DNA of 64,000 bases from Guptibacillus spartinae (GCF_028610625.1 NZ_JAQQWU010000006.1:62001-126000); one strand, 5' to 3'; positions 17,358-26,903 are shown, counted from the stretch's first letter. The notes: generated by a model from the sequence alone, not told the origin. Numbers and translations: made by a program.

Positions 17358-18452
17358 TTGACTAAATTGTTATTGCTTGGAGCGGGACATGCGCACCTTC
17401 ATCTCATGAAGAGACTTCAAGAAGAGAAGCTTGATGTAGATGTAACGCTCGTTTCTCCTTCTGAATACCAGTATTATTCAGGAATGTTTTCTGGGTATTT
17501 GGAAGGATTATATCACGAAGAAGAAATACGCATACATATTCCATCATTAACAAAGGCAAGTGGCATTAATTATATTAATGGGGCTGCTATCTCCATCGAT
17601 GCCAAAAGTAAAGTTGTTTTGACAGAAAAAGGTGATATTCTGTCGTATGATATTTTGTCTATCGACATTGGGTCGTTAACTGCTGGGATTGAGATTCCTG
17701 GTGCAAGGAAACATGCCCTTCGCATTAAACCCAATTATCGAATTGAAGAAGTAGCGAATAAATTGTGGAATGCGAATGAACCCGTTGTTATTGGTGGAGG
17801 AGCCGGTGGTGTTGAAATGGCACTGGCTCTTACAGCTAAACGGAAATATGAAGGAAAAAAACCAGTTACTTTAATTTCTCATTCAACGATTTTAGAAAAA
17901 GCTACAGAGAAAGCTCAAATGAAAGTCAAAAATATTTTACAAAACAAAGGCCTCACTGTAATTACGAAGGAAAAGGTCTCAAATATAACATCTAATCTCT
18001 TAATTACTTCAGGAGGAAAAGATATTGAGTACGACCAAGTTTTATGGTTAACCGGCCCAAAGGCTCCAGAAATGTTTCGTACATCTAAGCTACCAATTGA
18101 TCATGCTGGGTACTTACTTGTAGATGATACGCTTCAGGTAAAAGAATATCCCGCTATTTTTGCAGCGGGAGACTGTGCCTCCATTAAACAGTATCCAGAG
18201 CTACCTAAAGCAGGAGTTATCGCTGTTCGACAAGCTGCTATTTTATGGGGGAATATAAAGGCTTTTATGAATGAAACGAGCGGATACCGGTTTAAACCGA
18301 ATAGTACTTATTTGTCCATTCTTTCAACAGGACAAAAGAAAGGTCTATTATTATATGGGAACATTCAAGTTCACCATCATCTTTCTTGGCTATTAAAAGA
18401 TCGTATAGATAAAAAGTTCATAGAAAGATACAAACAAACCACGTCGTTCTAA
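17358..18452 (+). CDS. NAD(P)/FAD-dependent oxidoreductase, SelD N-domain-like
   Basis: NADH dehydrogenase-2-like flavoprotein, 364 residues. The N-terminal LLLLGAGHAHLHLMKRL motif (GAGHAH at 8-13) is characteristic of the oxidoreductase type that in some lineages is fused upstream of selenide, water dikinase (SelD). Other motifs are PVVIGGGAGGVEMALAL (second dinucleotide fold) and IFAAGDCASI (FAD). No selD domain follows and none is seen in the window. Start TTG, directly behind AGAGGAGGG. Last gene of the cluster; its TAA lies in the loop of a hairpin. Electron donor and acceptor are unknown. Confidence 0.82.
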   Translation: MTKLLLLGAGHAHLHLMKRLQEEKLDVDVTLVSPSEYQYYSGMFSGYLEGLYHEEEIRIHIPSLTKASGINYINGAAISIDAKSKVVLTEKGDILSYDILSIDIGSLTAGIEIPGARKHALRIKPNYRIEEVANKLWNANEPVVIGGGAGGVEMALALTAKRKYEGKKPVTLISHSTILEKATEKAQMKVKNILQNKGLTVITKEKVSNITSNLLITSGGKDIEYDQVLWLTGPKAPEMFRTSKLPIDHAGYLLVDDTLQVKEYPAIFAAGDCASIKQYPELPKAGVIAVRQAAILWGNIKAFMNETSGYRFKPNSTYLSILSTGQKKGLLLYGNIQVHHHLSWLLKDRIDKKFIERYKQTTSF

Positions 18453-18468
18453 AAGAACGGCGTGGTTT
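18436..18468 (+). terminator. terminator-like hairpin at the end of the eight-gene cluster
   Basis: Long stem starting AAACCACG and closing CGTGGTTT (18436-18449 / 18455-18468, one wobble pair), loop TAAAA containing the stop codon. The T-tract is short (TTTAATG), so termination may be incomplete. Confidence 0.6.
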
Positions 18469-18973
18469 AATGTCGTTGGAATTCATCCTAATTTACTATG
18501 TCTTTATGAGTGCGAAGTCGAGAAGTTTGTCGGATTTTTGTGTATATCGATTAGGGGTTGACGAACACAAATTGAGCAGAAAATGGTAAATTTAATAGAA
18601 TTTCCAATAAATAAAAAAAAGTTTATCTAATATTGTTTGTAAAAATCCTCCTTTTTGTGGAGATTAATAGGTTGAAAAATATATTGTAGTTATTTAGCCT
18701 TAACAGTATTTTAAGAATTAAAATGATAGGTGAATCGACCTATTTTCGAAATAAGCTTTATAAGCTTAACTTTCGGACCATTTTGGAAGAAATAAACAGG
18801 AAATAAGTCATTTTTTTATATTAAAAGTACAATGGTTTATTCGATTCATTTTCTGAAAATTTTGTCATTTTAGATTTTATTTTGATAAATACTGGTATAG
18901 CATGGGAATTGAAGTTGGAACACAGGAGGGAGGAAGTGAACGCTTTACCACTACAAATAAGGGAGGAAGAAAT
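18469..18973. other. 505-base AT-rich leader upstream of the bacillopeptidase gene
   Basis: No gene, RNA motif or clear terminator seen. Very AT-rich. A TTGACG at about 18558 lacks a good -10 at proper spacing. The length suggests complex regulation of the protease gene, but no operator can be named. Confidence 0.4.
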
Positions 18974-21900
18974 TTGAAGAAGCGAAATCGTAGAATTGTC
19001 ATGCTATTTGCTTGTTTTATTCTCCTCATCACGAGCTTCATACAGCCAGCCATGCAAGTAAAGGCTGGAAACGAACCATCCGTATCAATGAAAAAAGAAA
19101 GCGATCGGATTAATCAGAAAGTAACCAAAGCTTTCGAGAAAAATGAAAAAGTGACATTTTTGATAAAATTCGCTGAACAAGCGGACACCACTAAAGCAGC
19201 TAAAGAAGCGAAAGATACAGCAAAGGAAAAAAAACTAACCTCATTCCAAGCTGAAATCACGCTAAGATCAGCAGTTGTTAATGCGCTCAGGTCAACGGCG
19301 ATTGAAACTCAGCAAGAGGTTATCACTTACTTAGAACATCAAGAGCAAAAAGGTAATGCAGAAGACATAAAGTCATTTTACATTGTGAATGGGATGGCAG
19401 TAACTGCAACTAAAAAAGTAATGAAGCACCTTGCCTCATTGCCGGAAGTGGAGAAGATTCTACCTAATGAAATAAGACAGATTCAACCAACTCCGGAAAA
19501 AACAAAAACAAAAGCGAAATCAAAAGCGCAAATCACTACAGAGACCAATTCGATTGAATGGAATATTGATCGTGTTGGAGCACCAGAAGTATGGAATATG
19601 GGGATTGATGGGACAGGGACGGTCATTGCTAACATAGATACCGGTGTTCAGTGGGATCACCCAGCTCTTATGGAACAGTACAGAGGGTACAGTGCTGAAG
19701 GGGTAGATCATGAATTTAACTGGTTTGATGCGGTTAGTGGCGAGGAAGCACCTTATGATGACATTGCACATGGAACACATACAATGGGCACAATGGTTGG
19801 AGTTGAACCGGATGGCTCAAACCAAATCGGTGTTGCTCCAGGTGCGAAGTGGATTGCAGTAAAGGCATTTAGCGAAGAAGGAGGATCAGATATTGACCTT
19901 CTAGAAGCAGGGGAATGGATTATTGCTCCTAAGGATGCTGAAGGCAATCCTCATCCTGAGAAGGCTCCTGATGTCGTGAACAATTCTTGGGGAGGCGGGC
20001 CAGGGCTTGACGAATGGTATCGTCCAATGGTTCAAAATTGGCGAAATGCCGATATTTTCCCTGAATTTTCTGCGGGTAATACAACGTTATTTAATCCAGG
20101 AGGACCAGAGTCAATCGCAACACCAGCAAATTATCCAGAGTCGTTCGCTACCGGTGCAACAGACATTAATGATTCGCTCGGAAGCTTTTCACTACAGGGA
20201 CCATCGCCTTATGATGAAATTAAACCTGATGTTTCAGCTCCTGGCGTTAATATACGTTCCGCAGTACCAGGTAGTAACTACGAAGGGGGATGGAACGGTA
20301 CATCGATGGCTGCACCTCACGTATCAGCGATTGTAGCTCTTCTTCGTCAAGCAGATCCATCTTTAACCGTCGATGAAATAGAGGACATCTTTTTAAATAG
20401 TGTTACTCCATTGACAGATGATGAATTTCCTGATTCTCCGAATAATGGTTATGGGTATGGATTAGTGAATGCTTTTGACGCCGTGTCTTCTGTTATAAGT
20501 GGACTAGGTACATTAAAAGGAGAGGTCATGAAAGAAGGTAATGATGAAGAAGAACCAACCTATCAACATGAGGCGGCTTCTGAGGCATATGCTGGTATGG
20601 ATCTTCCTTTAACAATCACGGCATCAGACAATGTTAGCGTTACCAATGTGGAGCTTGAATATGATGTTGAGGGAGAATGGACTTCTACTCAAGCTTTAAG
20701 AGTTGATGGGAATTATCTTTCTGGAACCTATCAAGCTACGATCCCTGGTGAAGCTGTCAATGAACCTTCTGTTAGTTACAGGTTCAAAATCGAAGACTAT
20801 GGAGGTCATGTTGTCACAACCGATGAGTACCAGGTAGACATTATTCCTGGTATCACTACAGGTTATGAAACCGACTTTGAATCAGAGCCAGCGGGTTGGA
20901 TGAGTTGGGGAGAAAATAATTCATGGGAGTGGGGAGCGCCGACAGTTGGCCCTGAAGCATTCTCTGGAGAAAAAGTTTATGGTACAAATCTTGATGGAGC
21001 TTATGATAACAGTGCGAATATGACGCTAATGATGCCACCTATCGATCTACAAGACGGCGCAGCATATCTTCACTTTAATCAGTGGTATGAACTTGAAAGA
21101 AACTATGATTATGGTCATCTATTCATTTCAACCGATCAGGAAAATTGGGAAGCACTTAGAGAATACAATAACCTTTCTGATGGATGGATGAGCGAAGAGG
21201 TAGATCTATCAGCCTATGAAAATCAACGAATATATATAGCTTTTCAGGTTGAGACGGATGGTAGTGTGATGAAGCAGGGCTGGTATATTGACGATGTAAG
21301 TTTATCATCGGAGCCAATGGAAGTTGCCGCTAAGAAAAAGAGCGCGAAAGTTTCCATTCAACCTGATGAAAAATCTTCAAGTGCCAAAGCTAAAGAAAAA
21401 GTTAATCCTGATAAATTAAAACCTTCACCGCTGCTTAATGGTAAAAATCCAGTTCAAGAGGAACCATTACCTACACCTCAAGCTCTGCCGGTTCAAGCAG
21501 AAGTGTCTATTCTTGAGACAGGGCGCTCTGCAACAACGAACTTGGAAGATGGAAGCTATTCTATGATACATGCAGCAGGGGACTACACAGCTATTGCAGA
21601 AGCATATGGCTATCAGTCAGAGACGAAGGAAGTAACCATTGTAGATGACGAAGTGACAGAAGCAGACTTCACTCTAGAAGCGATACCAGAAGGAGAAATC
21701 GAAGGAACAATCACGAATAGCGAAACAGGAGAGCCAATCCAAGAAGCAACTGTTTTATTAGTAGAAGATGCAGCTATAGCCCCTGTTCAAACTGATGAAG
21801 AAGGACATTATTCATTAACAGGTTACGAAGGGGAGTATACGTTAAAAGTTCTTGCGGCCGGTTACTATAGCGAAACATTTAACGTCACTGTAGAAGCTAA

Positions 21901-23275
21901 CGAGACAGTGGTACAAAATGCAGAGCTTACTCCATTTATTGGCTATGCAGGTGAAATCGGTTATGACGATGGCACAGCAGAAAATGCAAGAGCGTTCTAT
22001 GATGCTGGGAACGGTTGGGCTGTGAAAATGTCACTTGAAGATGGCCAAGAACGAGCGCTTGTAACAGGAGGATTATTTAGATTCTGGAATACAGAATGGC
22101 CAAATCCAGGTGGGACAAATTTTAAAGTAGAAATTCATGATGCTTCAGGCCCGGATGGGGCGCCAGGCAAGAAGCTCGCTGGTCCAATTGACGCGACAGC
22201 TCTTCGAAACGGTGAATGGACAATGGTTGATCTATCTGATCAAGGAGTTATTGTAGAGGGGGATTTCTATCTCACTTATATTCAAGCGGATGCCAATCCA
22301 AATGCTCCAGGTCTAGCAACAGATGAAGATGGAGAATACGTCGATCGTAGCTGGCAATATGTTAGCGGAGCATGGTCGAAGACTCCTGAAGAAGAAGGAA
22401 ACTATATGATTCGTGCAGTCGTTGACTATGAGTTAACAGCACCTAAGATAACTTCTCCTAAAGATGAATCATATACGAAGAAGAAGTCGATTCTCGTTGA
22501 AGGAGAAACAGCACCTTCTACTACGGTAAAGCTTTACAATAATGGTGAAGAAAAGGTGACGACATCTTCGGATAATGACGGAAACTTTTCAGAAGAAATT
22601 CAGTTAAGCGAAGGAGAGAATCGTTTGACAGCTCGTGCCTCGACTGACAGGGGAATGACAGAAGAATCAGAGGCTGTTCTTGTTATTTTGGATCAAGAAA
22701 AGCCAGAACTAACGATTACTTCACCAAAAGATGGTTGGAAAACAAATAAAGGCTCCGTAACAGTCAATGGTGAAGTCAACGATGAAAATCTTGCTTGGGT
22801 GAAGGTGAATGGAAAAAAAGCAAAAGTGGAAAATGGCGATTATTCACTTCGCATCTTGTTAGAGCAAGGGGAAAATAATATCAAGGTTGTAGCAAAAGAT
22901 AAAGCAGGAAATAAAACAAAGAAATCCATTACCGTTTATACCCAACAAGAAAATTTGGAGATTCGTAACTTAAAGCCAGATCAGAATAAAAATCTTCAAG
23001 CTGGTGAATCAGTTAAAATTGAATTTGATAGTAAGCCAGGAATAAAGGCAACTTTTTCAATTCAGATGCCTCTTGTCAATCCTACTATGATGCCTCAAAG
23101 TGTGACTGAATTTCCAATGATGGAAGTATCAGAAGGGCATTACGAAGGTTACTGGACAGCAACTTCTAATGTAGTAGCAAAAAGAGCAAAGATTGAAGTG
23201 AGAGTAAAGGATTCTTATGGAAATGAGTCAAGAAAGATTGCCGAGGGACAATTGAATATAAATACAGAAGAATAA
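18974..23275 (+). CDS. bpr: bacillopeptidase F-like S8 serine protease, multidomain
   Basis: Secreted subtilisin-family protease, 1433 residues, the same length as I recall for B. subtilis Bpr. Order: signal peptide (about 1-31), I9-type propeptide, catalytic domain with Asp222 (IDTGVQWDHP), His266 (AHGTHTMG) and Ser444 (NGTSMAAPHVSA). A MAM-like domain ending WYIDDVSL follows, then a charged Lys/Ser/Pro linker, two carboxypeptidase-regulatory-like beta domains (GEIEGTITNSETGEPIQEATV), and at least two Ig-like domains (KITSPKDES, TITSPKDGWKTNKGSV). No sortase motif is seen. TTG at 18974 has GGGAGG seven bases upstream; the in-frame ATG at 18902 has none. Roles in extracellular protein degradation are inferred from the family. 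Confidence 0.92.
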   Translation: MKKRNRRIVMLFACFILLITSFIQPAMQVKAGNEPSVSMKKESDRINQKVTKAFEKNEKVTFLIKFAEQADTTKAAKEAKDTAKEKKLTSFQAEITLRSAVVNALRSTAIETQQEVITYLEHQEQKGNAEDIKSFYIVNGMAVTATKKVMKHLASLPEVEKILPNEIRQIQPTPEKTKTKAKSKAQITTETNSIEWNIDRVGAPEVWNMGIDGTGTVIANIDTGVQWDHPALMEQYRGYSAEGVDHEFNWFDAVSGEEAPYDDIAHGTHTMGTMVGVEPDGSNQIGVAPGAKWIAVKAFSEEGGSDIDLLEAGEWIIAPKDAEGNPHPEKAPDVVNNSWGGGPGLDEWYRPMVQNWRNADIFPEFSAGNTTLFNPGGPESIATPANYPESFATGATDINDSLGSFSLQGPSPYDEIKPDVSAPGVNIRSAVPGSNYEGGWNGTSMAAPHVSAIVALLRQADPSLTVDEIEDIFLNSVTPLTDDEFPDSPNNGYGYGLVNAFDAVSSVISGLGTLKGEVMKEGNDEEEPTYQHEAASEAYAGMDLPLTITASDNVSVTNVELEYDVEGEWTSTQALRVDGNYLSGTYQATIPGEAVNEPSVSYRFKIEDYGGHVVTTDEYQVDIIPGITTGYETDFESEPAGWMSWGENNSWEWGAPTVGPEAFSGEKVYGTNLDGAYDNSANMTLMMPPIDLQDGAAYLHFNQWYELERNYDYGHLFISTDQENWEALREYNNLSDGWMSEEVDLSAYENQRIYIAFQVETDGSVMKQGWYIDDVSLSSEPMEVAAKKKSAKVSIQPDEKSSSAKAKEKVNPDKLKPSPLLNGKNPVQEEPLPTPQALPVQAEVSILETGRSATTNLEDGSYSMIHAAGDYTAIAEAYGYQSETKEVTIVDDEVTEADFTLEAIPEGEIEGTITNSETGEPIQEATVLLVEDAAIAPVQTDEEGHYSLTGYEGEYTLKVLAAGYYSETFNVTVEANETVVQNAELTPFIGYAGEIGYDDGTAENARAFYDAGNGWAVKMSLEDGQERALVTGGLFRFWNTEWPNPGGTNFKVEIHDASGPDGAPGKKLAGPIDATALRNGEWTMVDLSDQGVIVEGDFYLTYIQADANPNAPGLATDEDGEYVDRSWQYVSGAWSKTPEEEGNYMIRAVVDYELTAPKITSPKDESYTKKKSILVEGETAPSTTVKLYNNGEEKVTTSSDNDGNFSEEIQLSEGENRLTARASTDRGMTEESEAVLVILDQEKPELTITSPKDGWKTNKGSVTVNGEVNDENLAWVKVNGKKAKVENGDYSLRILLEQGENNIKVVAKDKAGNKTKKSITVYTQQENLEIRNLKPDQNKNLQAGESVKIEFDSKPGIKATFSIQMPLVNPTMMPQSVTEFPMMEVSEGHYEGYWTATSNVVAKRAKIEVRVKDSYGNESRKIAEGQLNINTEE

Positions 23276-23290
23276 TAGAGTAAAAATAGC

Positions 23291-23322
23291 AATAGCCAGT
23301 TTAATTAGCTGGCTATTTTTTT
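23291..23322 (+). terminator. Rho-independent terminator of bpr
   Basis: Stem AATAGCCAG / CTGGCTATT (23291-23299 / 23309-23317), nine-base loop, run of seven T. Confidence 0.9.
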
Positions 23323-23505
23323 ATTGAAATATGTTGTATGGAAGCTTAGGGTCAAAGCAGCGGTTATCAACTTGTAGCCTTTTGATCGCTCAATTTGTGT
23401 CCTTCACCGATACAAATATACCGTATTACTACTGAAAATGTGCAAAGATCTTGTAAACACGTTTATAATGGAGAAGAAGCAAATTGCTGAAAAGGAAATG
23501 ATGTT

Positions 23506-24066
23506 ATGGCTTTACGATATGCTCTTCTAGGATTATTGACGAAGAAACCATCGACAGGATACGAATTAACCCAACAATTTAAAGAAACGATGATCCATTT
23601 CTGGTCTGCTCATCACACGCAAATTTATCGTGAACTGGGGAAAATGGAAAAAGAAAATTTAGTGAGCTTTGAAATCGTTCCACAAATTGATTTACCTGAT
23701 AAAAAGATTTATTCTATTGAAGGAAAAGGATATAGAATGCTTATTGAGTGGCTCGCTCATCACACAGTGGATCCACCTAAAATGAAAAATGAACAGCTCA
23801 TGCGGGTTTCCTTGTTTCACCTCATTCCTAAAGATGAGGCGATTCAATTTCTTAAAGAAAGCAAAGACCATCACCAAATGGTCCTTAATCATATGAACCA
23901 ATGGAAAGAAGAAAATACCGTTGATAAACAAATTGAAAAAGACCGGTTAGGTGAATATTTGACGCTCGAATATGGTAGGCGACAAATGAAAACCTGGATT
24001 GAATGGTGTGACTGGGCGATTGAATTTATAGACATTCTTATAGAAGAGAAGAGAGGGGAAGGATAG
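23506..24066 (+). CDS. PadR-family transcriptional regulator
   Basis: DNA-binding repressor of the PadR family, 186 residues. The N-terminal winged helix-turn-helix is clear: LRYALLGLLTKKPSTGYEL then HHTQIYRELGKMEKENLV. The C-terminal half is the helical Vir_act_alpha_C-type dimerisation domain with GRRQMKTWIEWCDWAIEFI. Start ATG behind AAAGGAA. It is followed by the YqkB-like gene after one base, so the two are co-transcribed. Its target is not evident; a TATAAT (23464-23469) upstream may be its -10. Confidence 0.9.
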   Translation: MALRYALLGLLTKKPSTGYELTQQFKETMIHFWSAHHTQIYRELGKMEKENLVSFEIVPQIDLPDKKIYSIEGKGYRMLIEWLAHHTVDPPKMKNEQLMRVSLFHLIPKDEAIQFLKESKDHHQMVLNHMNQWKEENTVDKQIEKDRLGEYLTLEYGRRQMKTWIEWCDWAIEFIDILIEEKRGEG

Positions 24067-24067
24067 T

Positions 24068-24382
24068 ATGAAAATCACCTTTACTGATAAGGCAATTGAA
24101 CAATTAAAACATGACCAGGAGGGATATTTGAAATTAAAATATGACCTAGAAGATTGTGGCTGTGTCGTGAACGGTGTAACACAATTAGTGAACGATAGGA
24201 AGCAGGGAAACTATAACATGGAGCTCGAATCTAATTTTCGCTCTGTGCTGATTCAGAAGCAGTACGCAGTCTTTTTTGATAAAGAAATGAAGATTGATTT
24301 TTTACCTAAATACCAATGCTTTATGCTCAAGAGTGATAATGAGATTATTAATCCTAGAATGCGTTATATCTCTAAAGGATAA
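24068..24382 (+). CDS. HesB/YadR/YfhF-type protein, YqkB-like
   Basis: Small protein of the iron-sulfur cluster biosynthesis (HesB-like) superfamily, 104 residues, most like B. subtilis YqkB. It keeps the beta-rich core with LKLKYDLEDCGCVVNGVT (a CGC pair near residue 31) and the C-terminal PRMRYISKG, but lacks the usual C-terminal CGC of A-type carriers. A canonical Fe-S scaffold role is therefore doubtful. It lies directly behind padR. In B. subtilis yqkB is a few genes from yqkF, consistent with the gene order here. Confidence 0.75.
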   Translation: MKITFTDKAIEQLKHDQEGYLKLKYDLEDCGCVVNGVTQLVNDRKQGNYNMELESNFRSVLIQKQYAVFFDKEMKIDFLPKYQCFMLKSDNEIINPRMRYISKG

Positions 24383-24403
24383 AAAATAGGGGGCTTCACT
24401 AGC

Positions 24404-24565
24404 GTGACATTTTTGATGTATTTTGTTATTTTCTTTGTTGTTTTTATGGTAGTAAAAGGTATCCTCAATTTGTTTAAGGGTCAAAAAATGGACCGTATTA
24501 CTCTGATTGGTGGACTTGTACTCGCATTAATTTATAGTGTGATCTTAACGATTGTTAAAGGATGA
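24404..24565 (+). CDS. small two-helix membrane protein
   Basis: Unrecognised. GTG start (AGGGGG ten bases upstream), 53 residues: first hydrophobic helix (about 3-22, MYFVIFFVVFMVV), a short basic/polar loop (FKGQKMDR) and a second helix (about 32-50). It ends directly at a terminator stem, which supports real expression as the last gene of the padR group. The reading is my own; a non-ATG start and short length leave some doubt. Confidence 0.6.
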   Translation: MTFLMYFVIFFVVFMVVKGILNLFKGQKMDRITLIGGLVLALIYSVILTIVKG

Positions 24566-24596
24566 AAAAGAAGCACGCGGTAGTGTGCTTCTTTTT
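24565..24596. terminator. terminator after the small membrane protein, likely bidirectional
   Basis: Stem AAAAAGAAGCAC / GTGCTTCTTTTT (24565-24576 / 24585-24596) with an eight-base loop. The T-run of the plus arm and the mirrored A-run let it serve the convergent mvaB as well. Confidence 0.85.
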
Positions 24597-24619
24597 AAGT
24601 TTACCATAATTTTTTTATG

Positions 24620-25540
24620 TTACTTAACAAATTTTTCATTTTCCTTATTATAAATTGTTCTGTAAGGTGTAATGATAGGTCTTGAGAGATGAGGTTCTAT
24701 GTGGTCAAGTGCAGTCATTAATTTATCTAGATCAATCCCTGTTTCTATGCCCATACGCTCTAACATATAGACGACACTTTCTGTGGCAACATTTCCTGTA
24801 GCTCCTTGAGCAAAAGGGCAACCACCAAGTCCTCCTGCAGATGTATCAAATCGAGAAATGCCGACCTGTAAGCATGCATAAATGTTAGCTAGAGCCATTC
24901 CACGCGTATCATGAAAATGAGCGGTTAATAAGGTTGAAGGAACCTCTTTTAGAAGCGAACGAAAAAGAAGGTCTGCTTCTTCGGGGGTGGCCATCCCGAT
25001 TGTATCAGCAACGCTTAGTTCATCTACCCCAGCATCCACAAATTTTCGACAAACATTCATCGTATCATTCAAATCGATTTTTCCTTCATAAGGGCAATAA
25101 AATGCAGTTGAAATGCAAGCCCTTACAAAATAACCTTCTGTTTTTAGCTCTTGGATGATCGGAACTAATTCATTTAGCAGCTCATTAGTTTCTTTATTGC
25201 TATTTTTTTTATTGAACGTATTACTTACACCAGCGAAAAGTGCGATCGCCGTTACGTCGGTGTTTTTGACTCTTTCAACTCCCTTTCGATTCGGTGCAAG
25301 TACAAAATTTCTCTTATTATCCAGGCAATTGCTTGCGATTTCGCTGGCGTCCTGCATTTGTGGTACCCATTTAGGAGATACAAAAGAAGTGATCTCCATC
25401 TCTTGTATTCCAGCTAGTTTTAAGGCATGAATGAAGTTTATCTTATCAGAGGTTTTAATTTGATTTGCTTCATTTTGAAGTCCATCTCTTGGTCCAACCT
25501 CAATAATCGTGACACGGTCTGGTAGCAAAGTGTTCATCAC
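24620..25540 (-). CDS. mvaB: hydroxymethylglutaryl-CoA lyase
   Basis: Cleaves 3-hydroxy-3-methylglutaryl-CoA to acetoacetate and acetyl-CoA, the last step of leucine breakdown. The 306-residue TIM-barrel protein has EVGPRDGLQNE at the N-terminus (substrate/metal site), EMEITSFVSPKWVPQM, HFHDTRGMALANIYACLQ and the catalytic loop SAGGLGGCPFAQGATGN, matching the family throughout. Start uncertain within six codons (GTG 25540, ATG 25537, TTG 25528) because AAGGG sits very close. It is divergent from thl-scoAB and has a candidate cre site just upstream. Confidence 0.93.
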   Translation of the reverse strand: MMNTLLPDRVTIIEVGPRDGLQNEANQIKTSDKINFIHALKLAGIQEMEITSFVSPKWVPQMQDASEIASNCLDNKRNFVLAPNRKGVERVKNTDVTAIALFAGVSNTFNKKNSNKETNELLNELVPIIQELKTEGYFVRACISTAFYCPYEGKIDLNDTMNVCRKFVDAGVDELSVADTIGMATPEEADLLFRSLLKEVPSTLLTAHFHDTRGMALANIYACLQVGISRFDTSAGGLGGCPFAQGATGNVATESVVYMLERMGIETGIDLDKLMTALDHIEPHLSRPIITPYRTIYNKENEKFVK

Positions 25541-25548
25541 CCTTCTCT

Positions 25549-25562
25549 TGTAAGCGCTCTCT
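25549..25562. promoter_or_regulatory. candidate CcpA (cre) operator
   Basis: TGTAAGCGCTCTCT agrees with the cre consensus TGWAANCGNTNWCA except at the last base. It lies eight bases upstream of the mvaB start codon in the mvaB/thl intergenic region, a position suited to repression of mvaB by glucose. Confidence 0.5.
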
Positions 25563-25696
25563 TATTAATTAAAACAAAGCTAAGGAATTCTTGCAAGAAA
25601 ATCGTTTGAATAATGGAAATTCTTAAATGAAGAAGGAGTTTTCAGAATTAATTAAGAATATTGTAGAAGAGAGTCGTACATAAGGAGGAAATCGAA

Positions 25697-26881
25697 ATGA
25701 GTCGAGAGGTAGTAATTGTAAGCGCTATCAGAACGCCGGTAGGATCATTTAATGGTTCGTTAAAATCTCTATCAGCACCAGAGCTTGGTGGGATGGTCAT
25801 TAAAGCTGTGGTGGAGAAAGCGGGTCTTAAGGGGGATCAAGTTGAAGAAGTCATAATGGGGAATGTTCTCCAGGCAGGTCTTGGCCAAAATCCAGCACGA
25901 CAAGCATCGATGAAAGCGGGTATTCCTGTCTCTACACCTGCTATGACAATCAACAAAGTATGTGGATCGGGACTTAAAACCATTCACCTTGGTGCGCAAT
26001 CGATTATGCTAGGGGATCAAGATATCGTTGTAGCTGGTGGCATGGAGAATATGAGTCAGGCGCCATACTTATTACAAGGGGCTCGCGATGGCCTTAGAAT
26101 GGGCGATCAAAAAATGGTTGATAGCATGATTCAAGACGGCTTATGGTGTGCATTTAATGACTATCATATGGGCGTAACAGCTGAAAACTTATGTGAACAT
26201 TATCATTTATCGAGAGAAGAAATGGATGAGTTTGCTGCCTGGAGTCAGCAAAAAGCACAGGCAGCAATTGAAAAGGGATTATTCAAAGACGAGATTCTTC
26301 CTGTCTCTATCCCTCAAAGAAAAGGCGCCCCCGTTATATTCGATACAGATGAGTATGTAAAGCCTGGAACGACGGTTGAAAAGCTTTCAAAACTACGGCC
26401 TGCCTTTAAAAAAGATGGTGGAGTTACAGCAGGAAACGCATCTGGAATAAATGATGGAGCTGCAGCCGTGGTGTTAATGAGTAAAGAAAAGGCAGATGAG
26501 CTTGGGGTCGACTATCTAGCCACTATTCGTTCGAATGCAAGCGGTGGAGTAGATCCAAGCGTTATGGGACTAGGTCCTGTTCCTGCTACAAAAAAAGCAC
26601 TTGAACGTGCTGGACTTTCAATGAACCAAATGAATTTAGTAGAAGCTAATGAGGCATTTGCTGCACAGTCTCTTGCTGTTGGAAGAGATCTTGATTTTAA
26701 TAAAGATATTTTAAACGTAAATGGTGGGGCTATTGCTCTTGGTCATCCGATTGGCGCAAGTGGCACGCGTATTTTAGTCACACTTCTCCATGAAATGAAA
26801 AGAAGGAATGAACGTTTTGGTTTAGCTACCCTTTGTATCGGTGGAGGACAAGGTGTAGCTACGATCGTTGAACGACCTTAA
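25697..26881 (+). CDS. acetyl-CoA C-acetyltransferase (thiolase)
   Basis: Interconverts acetoacetyl-CoA plus CoA and two acetyl-CoA. 394 residues, full thiolase length, with the acyl-enzyme Cys89 (NKVCGSGLK), the active-site His350 ([10 protein letters not shown]) and the second Cys380 (LCIGGGQG). AAGGAGG precedes the ATG. First gene of a three-gene operon with the CoA transferase subunits, so the likely direction is degradation of acetoacetyl-CoA. The inverted repeat ATTCTTAA / TTAAGAAT upstream (25619-25659) may be regulatory. Confidence 0.94.
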   Translation: MSREVVIVSAIRTPVGSFNGSLKSLSAPELGGMVIKAVVEKAGLKGDQVEEVIMGNVLQAGLGQNPARQASMKAGIPVSTPAMTINKVCGSGLKTIHLGAQSIMLGDQDIVVAGGMENMSQAPYLLQGARDGLRMGDQKMVDSMIQDGLWCAFNDYHMGVTAENLCEHYHLSREEMDEFAAWSQQKAQAAIEKGLFKDEILPVSIPQRKGAPVIFDTDEYVKPGTTVEKLSKLRPAFKKDGGVTAGNASGINDGAAAVVLMSKEKADELGVDYLATIRSNASGGVDPSVMGLGPVPATKKALERAGLSMNQMNLVEANEAFAAQSLAVGRDLDFNKDILNVNGGAIALGHPIGASGTRILVTLLHEMKRRNERFGLATLCIGGGQGVATIVERP

Positions 26882-26903
26882 TAATGGTAGGAGGGAAAAG
26901 TAA

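Noticed and set aside
18902-18973. Upstream ATG start for the bacillopeptidase
   Set aside because: No ribosome binding site there, whereas TTG at 18974 has GGGAGG at ideal spacing and begins a proper signal peptide.
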